Shown here piece by piece: positions 1 to 12,566 of a stretch of DNA of 64,000 nt (position 1 is its first letter; the number at the start of each line of letters is the position of its first letter). Source of the stretch: Tilletia caries. Its lineage: Eukaryota; Basidiomycota; Exobasidiomycetes; Tilletiales; Tilletiaceae. Made by a program: the position numbers and the translations under genes. The stretch is taken from the NCBI GenBank assembly GCA_032718865.1, contig JALUTQ010000032.1, positions 558,001 to 622,000 of the forward strand. The letters are read 5' to 3'. The notes under the pieces were generated by a model. It saw nothing but the letters and a program-made list of their open reading frames with translations. It did not search any database and was not told the origin of the DNA.

Positions 1-192
1 CTTCAACGGGAGATGAAAAGTAGCAAGAAACATGCATGCCTTGATGACTGATGTTGCTTAATGCTGGGTCTGGATATCTTCGACTCAAATTCTGAAAAGG
101 CGTGCTAAATGCTGTGACCTGTCAGATGTGGATGGCATACCTAAACAATGGCCCAAAAGCACAGTCAATCATCCAAATCACATAGACGCCCT

Positions 193-625
193 CCGCGCCT
201 CGCTCTCAGGGTAGCTTCGCTACCCTTCGAGCTCTCCGCCATGATTATCCACACAACAAAGATGATGGGCAGATAAAACTCCCCAAAGATGTAATGTAAC
301 ATGTGTATTGCGTACCTGATCGGTGACCCACAGGCCACAGTTGACAAATCGATATGGACTGACGCTTACCGCGCCTCGCTCTCAGGGTAGCTTCGCTACC
401 CTTCGAGCTCTCCGCCATGATTATCCACACAACATAGATGATGGGCAGATAAATCTCCCCACAGATGTAATGTAACATGTGTATTGCGTACCTGATCGGT
501 GCCCACAGCCCACAGGACACAGTTGATAAATCGATATGGACTGACGCTGACCGCGCCTCGCTCTCAGGGTAGCTTCGCTACCCTTCGAGCTCTCCGCCGT
601 GAAATGTCACACATGACGTATATGA
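193..625. repeat. tandem repeat, ~180-bp unit with an embedded hairpin
   Basis: Two nearly full units (193-368 and 369-550) and a truncated third (from 551) share the start CCGCGCCTCGCTCTCAGG. Each has a perfect inverted repeat AGGGTAGC-TTC-GCTACCCT (first copy at 208-226). The rest of each full unit (TGATTATCCACACAACA...GATCGGTG) is almost identical between copies with a few indels. The third copy diverges after the hairpin segment. Confidence 0.85.
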
Positions 626-982
626 TGAGCAGATGAGCCCATGAGCAGATGAGCTGTCGAGCAGATCAGTATCTCATTCACCTGATAGAATGGCGCTCAG
701 TGTGTGAGTGCATTCGTTCTTGCAAGAGTGTTCTGAGAAGTCAGAAAATAAGCAATGCTGCCCGCGATGATGCATGCAGCATGCAGCATGAATGCATATG
801 ACAATGGGTGAATATTGTAAGGCCAAGTTCGGTAGAACGTAGGAGATTAAAATAGAAGCATCAAGCAATGAAGCTGATCAGGACCCCGGACTACCATCTA
901 CCAGCAGCAAGAATAAAATCGGAATAGAAAAGAACGTAGGAATATCAGCACTCAGACAGTCAGAGTTCAGACCTCAGTACTC

Positions 983-1090
983 CTAGTCAGTAGTCAATAG
1001 TCAGTAGTCAGTAGTCAGTAGTCAGTAGTCAGTAGTCAGTAGTCACTAGTCACTAGTCACTAGTCAGTACTCAGTAGTCAGTACTCAGTA
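983..1090. repeat. 7-bp microsatellite (TAGTCAG)n
   Basis: About fifteen head-to-tail copies of TAGTCAG and one-base variants (TAGTCAC, TACTCAG) run through this segment. It is simple-sequence DNA with no coding content. Confidence 0.85.
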
Positions 1091-1259
1091 GCATTTTGGG
1101 GCACCATCACCTGGTAGATGTAGGCGTGTATCTCAAGTAACTTACCACTGGCACGACTTGTAAGATGTAGGCAGGTCAGGGTTGAAGGTTAGTGAACGCT
1201 GGAGTAAGTTGGGCAGTTGGTAGCTGCGTTTGTCAAGAAGTTGAAGACCTTTCAACTTT

Positions 1260-1330
1260 CTCGGAGGGTTTTGAGTTTTGACTATGGCTATGAACTTCCT
1301 CGGAGGGTTTTGACTTTTGACTATGGCTAT
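1260..1330. repeat. 39-bp direct repeat, two copies
   Basis: CTCGGAGGGTTTTGA followed by G/C-TTTTGACTATGGCTAT occurs at 1260 and again at 1299, back to back. The copies are nearly identical. No function is apparent. Confidence 0.75.
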
Positions 1331-4233
1331 CGAAGGCGTGGGAAAAGTGGAGGTGGAAGAGAGACAGAAACGGCAAACGAACGGCGGAAGGACGGCATGT
1401 GAACAGCAAATTGCTATCTTCATATATAAAACTGGGAGAAATCGAGAGCGTCGATGGATGCTTAGAACACGGACACCCAGGCGAAGTTTGAGAAGATTTC
1501 AAGAAGTTTTGAAAGATTTTATTCGAGGGATGTTGCAACATTCGTCTCGGCCGTAAGATTTAAGGGGCAGATATAACCCCATACTAAAGTCTGGGGAATA
1601 ACGAAAGAGTCAACAGGATGAGATCTGGTGCAAGCACAGGCCTCGCGCTCGGACCTGCTGCCCCTCTGCGTAACAACATGCAGCGTAATCAATGTGAGAC
1701 AGAAAGGTGCTGCTCGACCACCACCACTTCCACGACGCTCCTTCCAGTATCCCGCATTCCCGTTATACTCACCGCTTCGTGCCCTGTTGTCGTGGGCCGT
1801 CAACCCGTCGCCGAATCCGGCATGTTCGAAGCATGCGCACAACTTCTGACACTTCTCTCGGGCGGCCGCCAGTCAGGATTCAGGAACGCTAAACGCCGAA
1901 CGCCATCCCGTGCGCCTCACTACGCGCTGCGGCAATCGCCGAGATGTTTTGTGAGTCGGTCCAGGTGAAGTTGTAACCGAAATGAGGATATGCACGGTAC
2001 GGACCATCTGGGAAGGTCGAATATACTTATTACTCTACACCACCAGACCTCTGGGACACCTCGTGAGTGTCCCGTGTAGTGTCCAGGACTAGTCCCAAAT
2101 TTGTATGGGCCCACTGGCCCAGCTGGGGCCTGTGGGGGGACAGTCCCGGACGCGTTTTCCCCCTTATCCCGGGACTGACTGGGAGCGAAATCCTGGGACC
2201 TGTACCGGGACCGCCCCAGGACTGTACGAGAAAGAGGAAAAATTTTAAATAAATAAAAAACGAAAGATACAAAACTGTGCAGCCTCGGACGCACAGGCTG
2301 CAATGCACAGACCTGGCGCCCGACAAGAATCAAAACCGGTCAGCTGCAAGCTCCAAGCGGTGAGGACAAGTCTCGACCTTCCATCATTTACTATTATTGC
2401 TTATTCAGGGAGCCTTTCCTTTCCCTTAAGGTTGAATACCAGGGCGGCAGGATCAAGACATTAGACATGGTCGAAATTCAGAACGGTGAGCGGTGAGCCG
2501 TGAGCACTTACTGCCCCTTCTCTAACTCTAAGTTCAAAGTTGTGTCCGCTGTCTCATCGCTTGCCGGTTGCCGCCCCAATCCAGCAATTCCAGCTCCTAC
2601 GCACAATTTGCAACAATCATTAGTCACTCCTTGGCGCCTGAGATCTGCTCCTGGATCGCCTGCAAGATTTCAAGCCACCTGCGACCCGATCTCCAGTCTT
2701 CGATCTTCGGTGAGTTCCTGTGCGGACGGTCCGGCACTTGCTTAGATGCTTTAACCTTCTGTCCTCACCCACTCTATCCTTCTACTTCTTTCTGCCTGGC
2801 GCCTACCCTAGCAATTCCTTCCAGGCTCTCCCACCCTTCTTTCATACAGATCACCCATCACCGCCTGTACTGCTTTCATCCTCGCCTTTGTCGGCTCTGC
2901 TTCGGCCGCCTTATTTGCACTGTACTGCAGCGGGCTTCCTTCGCCGCTCACCAGTGAGTCTGTGTAGCCACGAAAGCTACGTCTCTCCGATGCAACTATT
3001 GATGATTGACTGACGTTTTCTTCCATACGTCTTCTAGACCTCGACAAGCTTGACTGCGCGAAGGTTGGGGCTAACGTCCTCAGCAAGATCTCCACAAACC
3101 AGGCCTACTGAGCCCTCCAGCACGATGCGCTCCCGTAGGCTCCGGTCTTTGCCTCACGCCCGAGCGCCTGGAAGCAAGAAGAACAGCGATCAAGAGGCAG
3201 ACAGCGCACGGGCTTCGGACAGCAACGATGAAACAAGGTCCACCGGGCGGCCGCTTCATGTCTGTCGAGACTTGAGCCCCTGCACCCGTTCGGCCCGCAC
3301 CGGCCCCCTCTCAACAACCTGCCCCGAGCCCCCGACTTAAGCCGCGCCAGTACGACTTTCCCGCGACCCGTACACGTAGACGCCAGACACCGAACTGCTC
3401 CCAGCTCCGCAACGAGATCGACGCGTTGTGCTCTACGTCGAGGCGCCCCAGATCACTGAAAACCGCATCAACTGGGAGGAATGGGTCGCATCGTCGCATT
3501 GAGGCCTCGCCAGCGCGAAGGCGGTGAGACTGGCCTTGGCGCAGGTAAGTTCTGTCCTCAGAACCTTCGGTTGTGCGGCGTGTAACTGCTGAGGCTGTCA
3601 GGGAACTTAAGGAAGACATCCACAAGACCACAAGGTCCTCAACGCGACATCACCAGTGGTCCATCCATCCGCTCTCACTCATGAAGACGTGCCCCATGGC
3701 CAAGAACAGTGCCTCACCCGCGTCACTTTCCCGTCTCTTTCCTCAGTCGGAATAGTCACTGTATGCGGTCTTGATGCTGTATGGGCTACCATTTACCGTC
3801 TGAGACTTCCAAATTCCAAAGAAACCACAGCACACGAAGTTTTGGTTTCTTGCACCATATGGCATAGACCGAAGCGCGAAGCGCTCATTCTACTAGTACA
3901 TAGTTTAATAAAGTGCCTTGCTTTGTTTCGAACGGAACGCCGTCAAGGGTCTCAAACCACCGCCGGAGGACACTACCGGACGACCCGAGTCTTTCTGAAA
4001 GACTTCAGAAACTCTGCAGGAAGACTCAGGGACAATTAGAGCCCATATGGCTCAGGAAGGATTTCTCAGATTTTCTACACCCTTCCGGAAGACCTCATGA
4101 GGGAAATCCTCTCAAATCCTCAGGGGAGATCTGTCCAAATGGTTGGTCACAAAAGCGACTTCTGACGCTTAAACATCCATTGGGTGGGTCTAAACCGTGA
4201 CTGCGCCTGTGTAGGAAAATTGGAAAATCCAAA

Positions 4234-4450
4234 TACAGTCGCTCCATTAAGTTTTGACGCGGCCGAAATTGAAATGAGGGGGCGGGGGCAAGAAAAACAG
4301 GTACCTGAATTTTGGGAGAAAAACATTACATTGCGATATGAGAGCCGAGAGCCGGCGGATCTGTGAATCATATTTTCCGGGGAAAAAGGGGCGTTGCGTC
4401 TCCTCCAAAAAAAATTCCTGGGGGTGTCAAAACTTTGTGGAGCGACTGTA
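4234..4450. mobile_element. short TIR element, Tc1/mariner-type MITE
   Basis: The segment opens TACAGTCGCTCC and closes GGAGCGACTGTA, a perfect 12-bp terminal inverted repeat. The similarity continues inward (TTAAGTTTTGAC against GTCAAAACTTTG) for about 25 bp with two or three mismatches. Reading the outer TA on each side as the duplicated target gives an element of about 213 bp starting CAGTCG. TA targets and CAGT termini are typical of Tc1/mariner elements. It encodes no transposase. The superfamily is inferred from the ends only. Confidence 0.65.
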
Positions 4451-4469
4451 AAAAATCAAAAAAATATTG

Positions 4470-4541
4470 ACTGCATCGCGATTCGACCCTGCGTGTGCAC
4501 CGGATAAACAAGTGGAGGTGCTAACCGCTAGACCAAAAAGC
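4470..4541 (-). pseudogene. tRNA-like relic with A- and B-box-like sequences
   Basis: On the minus strand, TGGTCTAGCGGTTAG matches a Pol III A box as found in tRNA-Glu-like genes. About 35 nt later GGGTCGAATC resembles a B box, and T-runs follow. The flanking bases do not form a proper 7-bp acceptor stem and the T stem pairs poorly, so this is unlikely to be a working tRNA. It could be a decayed tRNA or the head of a tRNA-derived SINE. It lies about 20 bp from the MITE-like element. Confidence 0.4.
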
Positions 4542-5156
4542 TTTTTTGCTTCAAAAATATCTATGCTATTTATTCCACGTCCAACAGTCACACTGGTTGC
4601 TTCAAAACTCGTTACAACACGCCGTCTTTTGGCATCGTACAATTGATTGGTGCATGATACAAGACCAGGACCACTACGTACAGGTGCCTGTGAGGACCAA
4701 AGATTGGCAGAGGTCTTCAGCCTGCTTCAGGCAGGTTGTCTGCAGGAGAATTCTGGAAGAAAGCCTTTTGATGTCTTCCGGAAGTCAGTTAGCCTTCATG
4801 AGGACATGTGAGACTTTCTGCCGCAGACTCATGAGGTCTTATTCATCTGAAGACTTCCAGGGTCTGCAACTTCCTTTGGCCGTGGAGGCTGGACGCGAAT
4901 GTATCGGCCGAGACAGATGGAATAAATTTTGCCTCGCTTCGGGAATATCGGCCCGGTGGCACCCGACCCACCCACCTTCGTCTGCCCGACCACCTCATCC
5001 GCAAGAATTATTCCATCAACAGCCTCCTCAATCCTCATTGAATCAGGCGGCATAGAGAGGGAAGAAGCAAGAGCGTGTACAGCATTGGCTCGCTGCGCTC
5101 AGCATAACATCAACTTGTTCGCGCCCCCAAGGATGATGTGAGAAGAGACCGTCGCC

Positions 5157-8100
5157 ATGAATATCATCGTCGACGCTGTCCTCCAGGACCTCGCCATGGA
5201 CGGCGACGCTGGCAGCCCGCTTCCCACGGCGCTCGAGGCGGCCGTTCGCAGGTACCATGCATCGGAATCATCCTCTTACAGCGGCAATGATCAAGGTACA
5301 TCGCAAAACGTCGATAAATCCTACTGTCAATACATCTGGAAACTCCTTAGCCAACGACAAGGCATCGCCATCGCGCTTTGCAAGCCACCTGCTCAAAGTA
5401 CATCAAGTACCCCCGAACCCAGCAATCATGGTGAGACTGGCGAAGCGATCAAGGCCAAAAAGACCTCGAAGAATTCCCCGTCATCTATCAAGGGCACCGC
5501 GGCCATCCCAGGAGCCGAGAATCTAGTTCCCATCCAAGGGGACCAATGGCGATCTATCCCTCTACCCGATCTTCTCGCCCAATTCAACCACGGGGATATC
5601 CGCGTCGTCTGCTCGCCTGAACTCATTCGCAATGCACAGGCTCCCGGCCGCCAGCATGAAATCACAGCACCTATGGCCTGGGCCATCCTGCAGCTCACTT
5701 CCCGCGCTCGCGGTCAAGGCATCGAAGGTGGTGAACTTATGCGACAGCTCAAAGTTAAGGGGTCCGCCACCTTCTATCTTCTCAAGCAGCTCATCGACTT
5801 TGATCTGGTGTAAGTAAAACACTTTCGCGTCCAAGGTAATTGATGCTCACGTATCTGTCTTTCCCATCTAGTTCCAAGTTCTCTACTCGCGAGACTCAAA
5901 AATTTACGACCGTTGTTGTGCACAACAAGTTCAAGCACGAATGCATCTACTACAAGAACCGCATACAGGCATCCCGCCCTCACGGTACTGCCGCCAGACT
6001 TTCATCCATGTCTGTCGCCGACCCGTTTCACGACGTAGAAGAGGACTTCCGTCGGTTGGAACAGGAAGAAGAACAGCAAGGCCAAAGCTCAGCTCGCACA
6101 TCATCGTCCAAAAGTAAGGGGAAACAGAAAGTAGGCACTCTCCCCATACCTTCGGGTAACGTAGAGGCGGGACTTACTTCCAAAGGAAAAGAAGCTTTGG
6201 CTCTCCTCGACTCGGAGCGAGAACCGCGTCTCGTCGAACAGTGGTTGCCAGTCCGACAGGCCAATGCCCCAGGTAATCGCATCATCAAGAAACATGAACG
6301 TCGACGACCGCGACCGCGACAGAAACAACAAGAGCAGCAGCAGCAAAATTCTGCATCAGGAGCAGGTATACAAGAAGACGAGGACGAGGACCTGTTGTCG
6401 CAGAATGCGAAGGACGGTGACGATGAAGGCTCCGATGTAGGTGACTACGAGGAAGTTGTGCAAGAAGGACGAGAAGCACTGCAAGATCAGGAAGCAGAGA
6501 TCGCCGAGGCCGAAGAGAAAGCAGACGCCGACGCAGACGATGACGGTTCTGGCCCTCCCTCGACGACTAAAGAGCAGGAACCCACGCCAGAAGGTGATGT
6601 CAAACAATACGATAATCAAGGGCGACCATTACGCAAAGTGGCCTACTACACGTACTCGACCTTACCATCCGGCACCTGGACTGAAATTTCTCCCCATCGG
6701 AGGAGCGAGATTACACACCGCATTCTCAAGTTGCTCAGTCTGGCCCCGATGGCTTCGATGACTAAGAACAATCTTCGCATACGACTGGTAAGTAAAAGAT
6801 GAAGTCCACCCTATCCTACATATTCTGACCTGGCATTTACCACGGACATGCATCCAGGGCTATCCAAAGGAAGATGACGGTGACTCCCGCAGAAAGTACA
6901 TTCGCGACGTCTATCGTCTCTTCAACACTCACAGTCTTATCGAACCCGTTACGTACTCCTACTACGCCCGTGGACGACGGTCTCAGCCCGATGCGGGAAT
7001 AGAGGTCCCAAAACGCGGAGACCCGATGAGTGCGAAATATGTGTGCTGGAGGTTGACCGAAAAGGGACACGCGTTTTTGCGCGATGTCGAGCGCAAGCCT
7101 CTCGAAGGTGTGTAGACTCGTGTTTTATTTTGGCCAGAGTAGCTGATGGGATTACGATGAGATAAGCTGACCATATACTCGACTCGCACGCTCTTTTGTG
7201 CTCTTTCTCGTTTCACCAGCGGAGCTGAGGCGCCAACTGACGAGTGTGGCCGAGAGCACTTTGGTGCATGAGATCACCTTTGATCGTCTGCATACCGAGA
7301 TTGTGAATGCTGCAGGTGTGGACGGAATTGTCAGGAATGTGAGCATCCTCTTCCCTGCCTCCTTCCAAAGCCCATTTTCTGCTTTCTCTTTTTTCCCGAA
7401 TCGATGGGCTCAAGGATGGGCATGTCTTTCTTCAGGACCTCTTGGACGCCCTCAAGGCCGACCGCGATTTTGGGAGGTACTACCAACGCGTTGTCGAGCA
7501 AGGTTACGATACCGACGGCCACAGCAATAAGGTGACCACTGCTGCCACCTCCCAGTTCGAGTCTGCAGCAGAACCCTTTCCATTGCTGGACACCATCCTC
7601 CTCACCCTGAGTGATCGTGCCACCGCGTCATCTGTGGACACCTCCCGTTTCTTCACCCTTCGGACCCTCCTCCTCCGCTCCGCCCAAGAGAACGTAAACT
7701 TGCTGGTCAGCGCTAACTTTGCACGGACGCTGAGTAGCGCCGACGTGGACTCGAAAGGAGGGACTGTGGCTGATGTTGGTGTCGGAGGTTGGATCACATT
7801 GCTCGGCGACGAGAGATGGACTGATCCGAGCCAGCAGTGGCTGAAGTGTTCTCTGAACATCTTGGGTCCTGCGAAACGAGGGCCGCGGAAGAGGGACTAT
7901 GACGACGACGATCTTGAAGAAGAAGAGGAGGCCGAGGGTGTTGATGAAGGTGAAGGCGGCGATGCGAATGGTGCTAGCGCCGGTTCTTCTTCGACGCCTG
8001 CAGAACCAGCGCCGAAGCGACTCAAGAAGGCTACCGCGAAGGAACAAAAACCAAAAGCTACCAAAAAGATTCGCTCGCGCAAAGATCCTTCTCTACTCAA

Positions 8101-11100
8101 GCACCCTCAGGCATCGGCAAGACGCTATGCCAAGCTCGACGAGGAGCGGAAGGCTAGGGAGGCAGCAGCAGCGGAAGCGGTGGCGGCAGCGGCAGCGGCG
8201 TTTGGGCGAGAGGTGAAAGGCGCTGCGGTCGGAACATTGTCGGCTGCTGTGGAACAGGAAGGCGCTGCAGTCGGAACCTCGTCGGCTGCTGTGGAAAAGG
8301 AGGGCGCTGCGATCAGAACGTCATCGGCTGCGGTGGAAGCGCTTCAGACACCTGCGCCTAGCGCAGCGCTTCCGAGGTCACCCACAGTGGATTCTGTCAC
8401 AGGATCGCCCCCGGCAAAGCGAGTCAGAATTGAAGTTCCCGCATCATCAGACGCTGGAGATGAGGAGTATGTCGATCCGGAACCAGAGAAGGATGACGAC
8501 GCTGTGCAAGGGTCTGCGGGTCCCGAAAGACCAAAGCTGGACATCCGAAGAGGTAGAGTATCTCCCAAACGAATTGTGGGCATGCTTTTGTACCTCAACC
8601 GAAACTGACCATTTCTGCGCGTTGTGACATTTAATAGGCTCTTCGCGGATGTCACTCTTGAATATTCGTCGTGAAACCGCGATGGTCACCTTTCTGCGCG
8701 ACAATGGAACAAACGTCGTTCGAGAGGATCGATTCCGAACGCTTTTCTCGGCCTGGCTTGAACAGAATCAACAGCTTGACGCCAAAGAGATTCGGTCGCT
8801 GATTCTTTATCCAAAGGAGCGGACCGACCTTGTCCAGCGAAGCGAGCAGCTGGACATGGTTTACACCAGCGTGATGGATCCACAAACGAATCGACCGCGT
8901 CAGGTGGCCATATTATATTTGACCTCGATGAGTCATGCGGAATTGCAATCAGCAATCCAATCTCTCCAGGAGGAAGGTGACGCCCGGTCCGTCTCGCAAT
9001 ACGCACCTTATGGCGGTGCTGTAACGTCGCACGACCGCCACATAGCGGACACAGCCGGACCCAATCCAAAACCCACCACACTGAAACGTCTGCCCCGCAT
9101 ACTTTGGTCGAAACGGGTGCAGGTTGTCGACGCGCCTGGATTTGAGTTGGAGGACGTCAAGCGATCACAGCCCAGCACCAGGCGGTCCAAGAAGAGAACG
9201 AAAAAAGTTGTTCAGCGTGCTGAGCTGAGTGCGAAGCAGGAGATCAGGCGACAAAGACGCGAAGCGAAGCAGAAACGAAAAAAGTTCTGGGATGATACGT
9301 GGACTCGGATCTTGCAAGCACACGACTTCACGGAGCACCAACGCCTGTGGTTGGAGTCGAGCATGGCCACGGCTTCTTATCGGTTCTTGGACGGGCTGCC
9401 CTCGGCTCGTCACATGAATGTTGAACAGCTCATGCGGAAGCGGGTCGAACATGCGTTGAGCGTGCCTGAGGAGGAGCTTGTCATTCAGACGAAAACCCCT
9501 CGGATGAAGCCCTCGGAAATGTCAACTGCGCGGCGCAGTAAGAAGGGCCGGGTGCCTCGGGTGCCTGGAGAGTCCAGACAGCGCAATCGAGGCCCCGAGG
9601 GGCCGAAGGGTCAGATCAGAGTTGCTGCTCGCGCCGCACCCAAAAGCGGCGAGAACGCATTGACGGAGAAGAGTGCTTCCAAGAGCACGTACGGTGGCGA
9701 TGAGGCAGGCAACGTAGGCGCTTCACGTCGAGCACGGGCCGGCCAAACGCGTCCGTTCGAGCTCGACGAACTCACTCGTGATGTCGGAGTCATTCTCACG
9801 TGTCGTGACAAGGAGCGGGGCATCAGCGGCAAGACCAACTGGATCTCTCTGCGTCAGTTGGGGATCGAGAGCATAATGGTGTTCAAGAAGCGATGGACCC
9901 ATCTCAAGTCGTTCCCAGCTGAGGATGCCTATCTGCGCAAGTTGGAGATTACATGGATGGAGTTGTGGCGCGCAAAGCGAGGCTCAGAGAGCTTGCCGGA
10001 TCACGACCCGGCTCACCCGACTGATTTCGATCTGAAGCAACACTTGGAGTTCTTCCGAAAGAATGTGGACAAGAATCGAGTGTGAGTCTTGCACTTGTCG
10101 TATTCCGTTTGCGTGCTGCAGGCTGACCCTGCCCATTCTTCGCGTACTTTGTAGGACGTCGATGGCCCTTCCTGCCGACAACGACCGGCCTGTGTCGGCC
10201 TGCCCTCTGGAGGAGTGGGTTGACGAGGTCCCACTTTCAACCCGGCACTTCGACGATCTCTACGTCCCGGAAGCTACCTGTGTACAAGCCAATCGCCTCA
10301 AGACCTTCCTCAACTGGCCTCTCACATTGCCTCGAGAAGAGCAGGTCTCAGACAGTCGTAGTCAGGGCGACGTCGGTGAGCGGCAGAAGGGATTGGCTTT
10401 AACAACGATCAAGGTGAGAAGGAACATCACGATAGCAGCGCCTGGGCCGAGCTCGAACACGAGGACTGACTGCATTTACAACGGTGAAACACTTCCTACC
10501 AGGTACTTCTGCATTCCCGAGAGGAAGCCAACTCAGCTCGCATCGTACCTTTCCTCTCGGAGGCGGTCGGACGTGAGCCCATCACTGCCGCTCTCAACGA
10601 CTTACTCGAGCGGTCTATTATTCGGCCCGCACATGTGGAAGGTCGTCTTCTGCCCGTGCTGAACTTTGAGTTCTCGCAAGAGTGAGTACGCGCGATGAAG
10701 TGACCGTTCCCCTCGGAATGAAACAGGTTTCCCAGACGGCGGCTGACGATGTCTGTGCTACACTTACGAGCAGGTATCTCAGCGCCCTTGATGGACTGGG
10801 TCCCTCCATTCCGGGTGAAGATTTTGTGCGACACACTCGTAAGATCGTCGACGATATGGCCAAGGGTGTACCAGTGACGGTCGATGCTGGGGCGGAGAGC
10901 GAAGACGTAGGGGCGCTCCTGCAGCTGATAAGCACCGGGATGGTGAGTCTGTCTTTAAAAGTCGAGGGGTCTGGCTCTGGTTTTAAGCTGACATCGAACT
11001 GTTGTTCTTACGCAGGTTGATCTTGTGCCGTCCGTAAGCGAATTGCAGAAGTCGGTGAAGGAGTTGCCGGTCACAGAGATAAATGCGCGAGACATTGGTG

Positions 11101-12154
11101 AGTGTTTCTCAATTCATCGGCAGTGGCATTTCTTGCATACAACTCTCTGACGCTCGTTACTTGATTGACTGCAATAGTTGATGCGGACATCAGTGTCACA
11201 GTCGTCGCGAGTCTGTCGTCCGGCACGTCCCAATCCGAGGCACTATCGGGAATTGTCTCTCTTAACTGGGACGACATGATCCCTGCATGGGTCTACTGGC
11301 TGGGACAACAGCCTGAGAATGTTTCTTGGCAGGAGCATATGCTGTTGCGAGACGCGGAGTCTGTGGAGGTGATGGAAAAGGTGCTTCGTATCACGAGACA
11401 GGCGGGCGCAGAGGGTATCACGAAGCGGGCTTTGATGGTGAGTCCCTAGCTTAAGCTCGCTACAGTGAGCTCCCGATACAGTATTGAACCATCAAGTCCA
11501 CATGGAGGAACAGGCGCAGTTTGCAGGACAGGTCTCTACGTTACTCTCGGTCGTCCAGTTCGCTACCGCTGGTGAGAGGCCCGTCCTTTTCTGGGCCGGT
11601 TACGACGAGTTCCGGCTGGTCTCTTGCCGCTTCGCCGAAGCGTGGGCTCTTCCACGTCCCAAGGTGATCAACGAAGGCGCAGTCGTGATTTCAGATGGTT
11701 TTTTCGTTCCTCGAGCATGGAGCAACCAGCTCGGTTGGGACGATACAGAGCGGCGGAAGGCGTGCTTCAATGCGATCCTGACCGATTGCAAGTACCGACC
11801 TGGCACGACGTTGGTGAGTATTCGAGCTCTCGCCACCCTTTTCGCCCACCCAAGCGGTGGAAGAGACAGACTGACCTAACGTGCGAACGTTCTACTTGTG
11901 TCCCGACACAATGCTCACAGGCTCAGCTCGTGACACTGTTCAACATAGCTCTGAGCAGACTCGACGTACTCGACATGATCGGGCTGATGGAGCGCGCGGG
12001 ATTGCTAGAGATTCGGCTCGGAGAATGGCGAGGTCAAGATGCCCTTCTGCGGGCGAAGTCGGATCGAGAGGTCATGCTGGATCCTACCAACAAGCTGTGG
12101 TGGGAGGATGGAGAGGCCGAGGGGCACAATGAGCCAGTGTCGGCAAACGCGTAG
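5157..12154 (+). CDS. TFC3: TFIIIC B-block-binding subunit (tau138/Tfc3-like)
   Basis: Thirteen exons by splice signals: 5157-5809, 5872-6787, 6858-7107, 7220-7338, 7436-8552, 8638-10081, 10155-10413, 10503-10681, 10774-10942, 11016-11097, 11178-11437, 11514-11813, 11921-12154, giving about 1993 aa. Tfc3 is the largest TFIIIC subunit and contacts the B box of tRNA genes in the nucleus, recruiting TFIIIB and Pol III. The family call rests on a winged-helix B-block segment at about residues 176-245 (QGIEGGELMRQLKVKG...LIDFDLVSKF...VVVHNKF) and on the C-terminal part (GERPVLFWAGYDEFRLVS...FVPRAW) in the expected order. Between them are acidic and alanine-rich spacers. The start at 5157 is the first ATG that opens the long frame. 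The acceptor of exon 12 is the least certain junction; 11514 is the in-phase choice. Divergence is high, as is usual for this subunit. Confidence 0.75.
8219..8344 (+). repeat. 42-bp coding repeat, three units
   Basis: Within exon 5 of the TFC3-like gene, three consecutive 14-residue units follow the pattern GAAVGTLSAAVEQE / GAAVGTSSAAVEKE / GAAIRTSSAAVEA. It looks like recent slippage in a disordered linker and may vary in copy number between strains. Confidence 0.8.
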
Positions 12155-12566
12155 GAGGGCGTACGAAGGAGCTCCTCCGCGTTCGTTGAAGGAGTCACGA
12201 GTCACTAGTCATCCTTCTGCATTCAAGTTCAGCATAGAAAAAATGCTCTCCCTTGTACTGTATCGTCCTGCTTGAACCCGCATTCAAAATCGCAATCAAT
12301 CTTGCACTTGCTCTTCAAGCCGTGCTCTACACCAAGGTTCAAGGGCCGTCTCCTTCCAACCTGAATTCGAGGGGAAAACAAGGCAGCAGTTATCATCGAA
12401 ACGAGTATGATATAACCAGTATGTATAATGTACATGAATGAATGCAAGTAGTTGGGTCGATGAGAGGAAATCCCGCGCATTAGAAGGAAGAATGGTCCGA
12501 AGGTATATGCGTCCTTGCAATGTTCGACCCAGCGCATCAGAGCCACCCGCTTCTTCGTTGGGCGCC
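12155..12566. other. convergent intergenic spacer
   Basis: Spacer between the stop of the TFC3-like gene on the plus strand and the stop of the amidase gene on the minus strand. It presumably holds both 3' ends. I see no gene or repeat in it. Confidence 0.6.

Larger units (their letters stand above)
1..5156. other. gene-poor repeat-rich region
   Basis: No open frame in this stretch shows a recognisable domain, a splice-linked continuation or consistent coding character. The frames present are short and overlap on both strands. The region contains tandem repeats near 193-625 and 1260-1330, a 7-bp microsatellite, a patch of GGGACT/AGTCCC words near 2040-2240, a MITE-like element and a tRNA-like relic. 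The composition resembles a transposon graveyard or a subtelomere-like spacer, which is an inference. A decayed gene between about 2500 and 3560 cannot be excluded. Confidence 0.6.

Noticed and set aside
983..1090. CRISPR-like repeat
   Set aside because: Simple 7-bp microsatellite with no spacers, in a eukaryotic genome.
2900..3640. Possible retrotransposon Gag fragment in the left region
   Set aside because: No zinc knuckle, protease or RT motif in any frame; short frames only.
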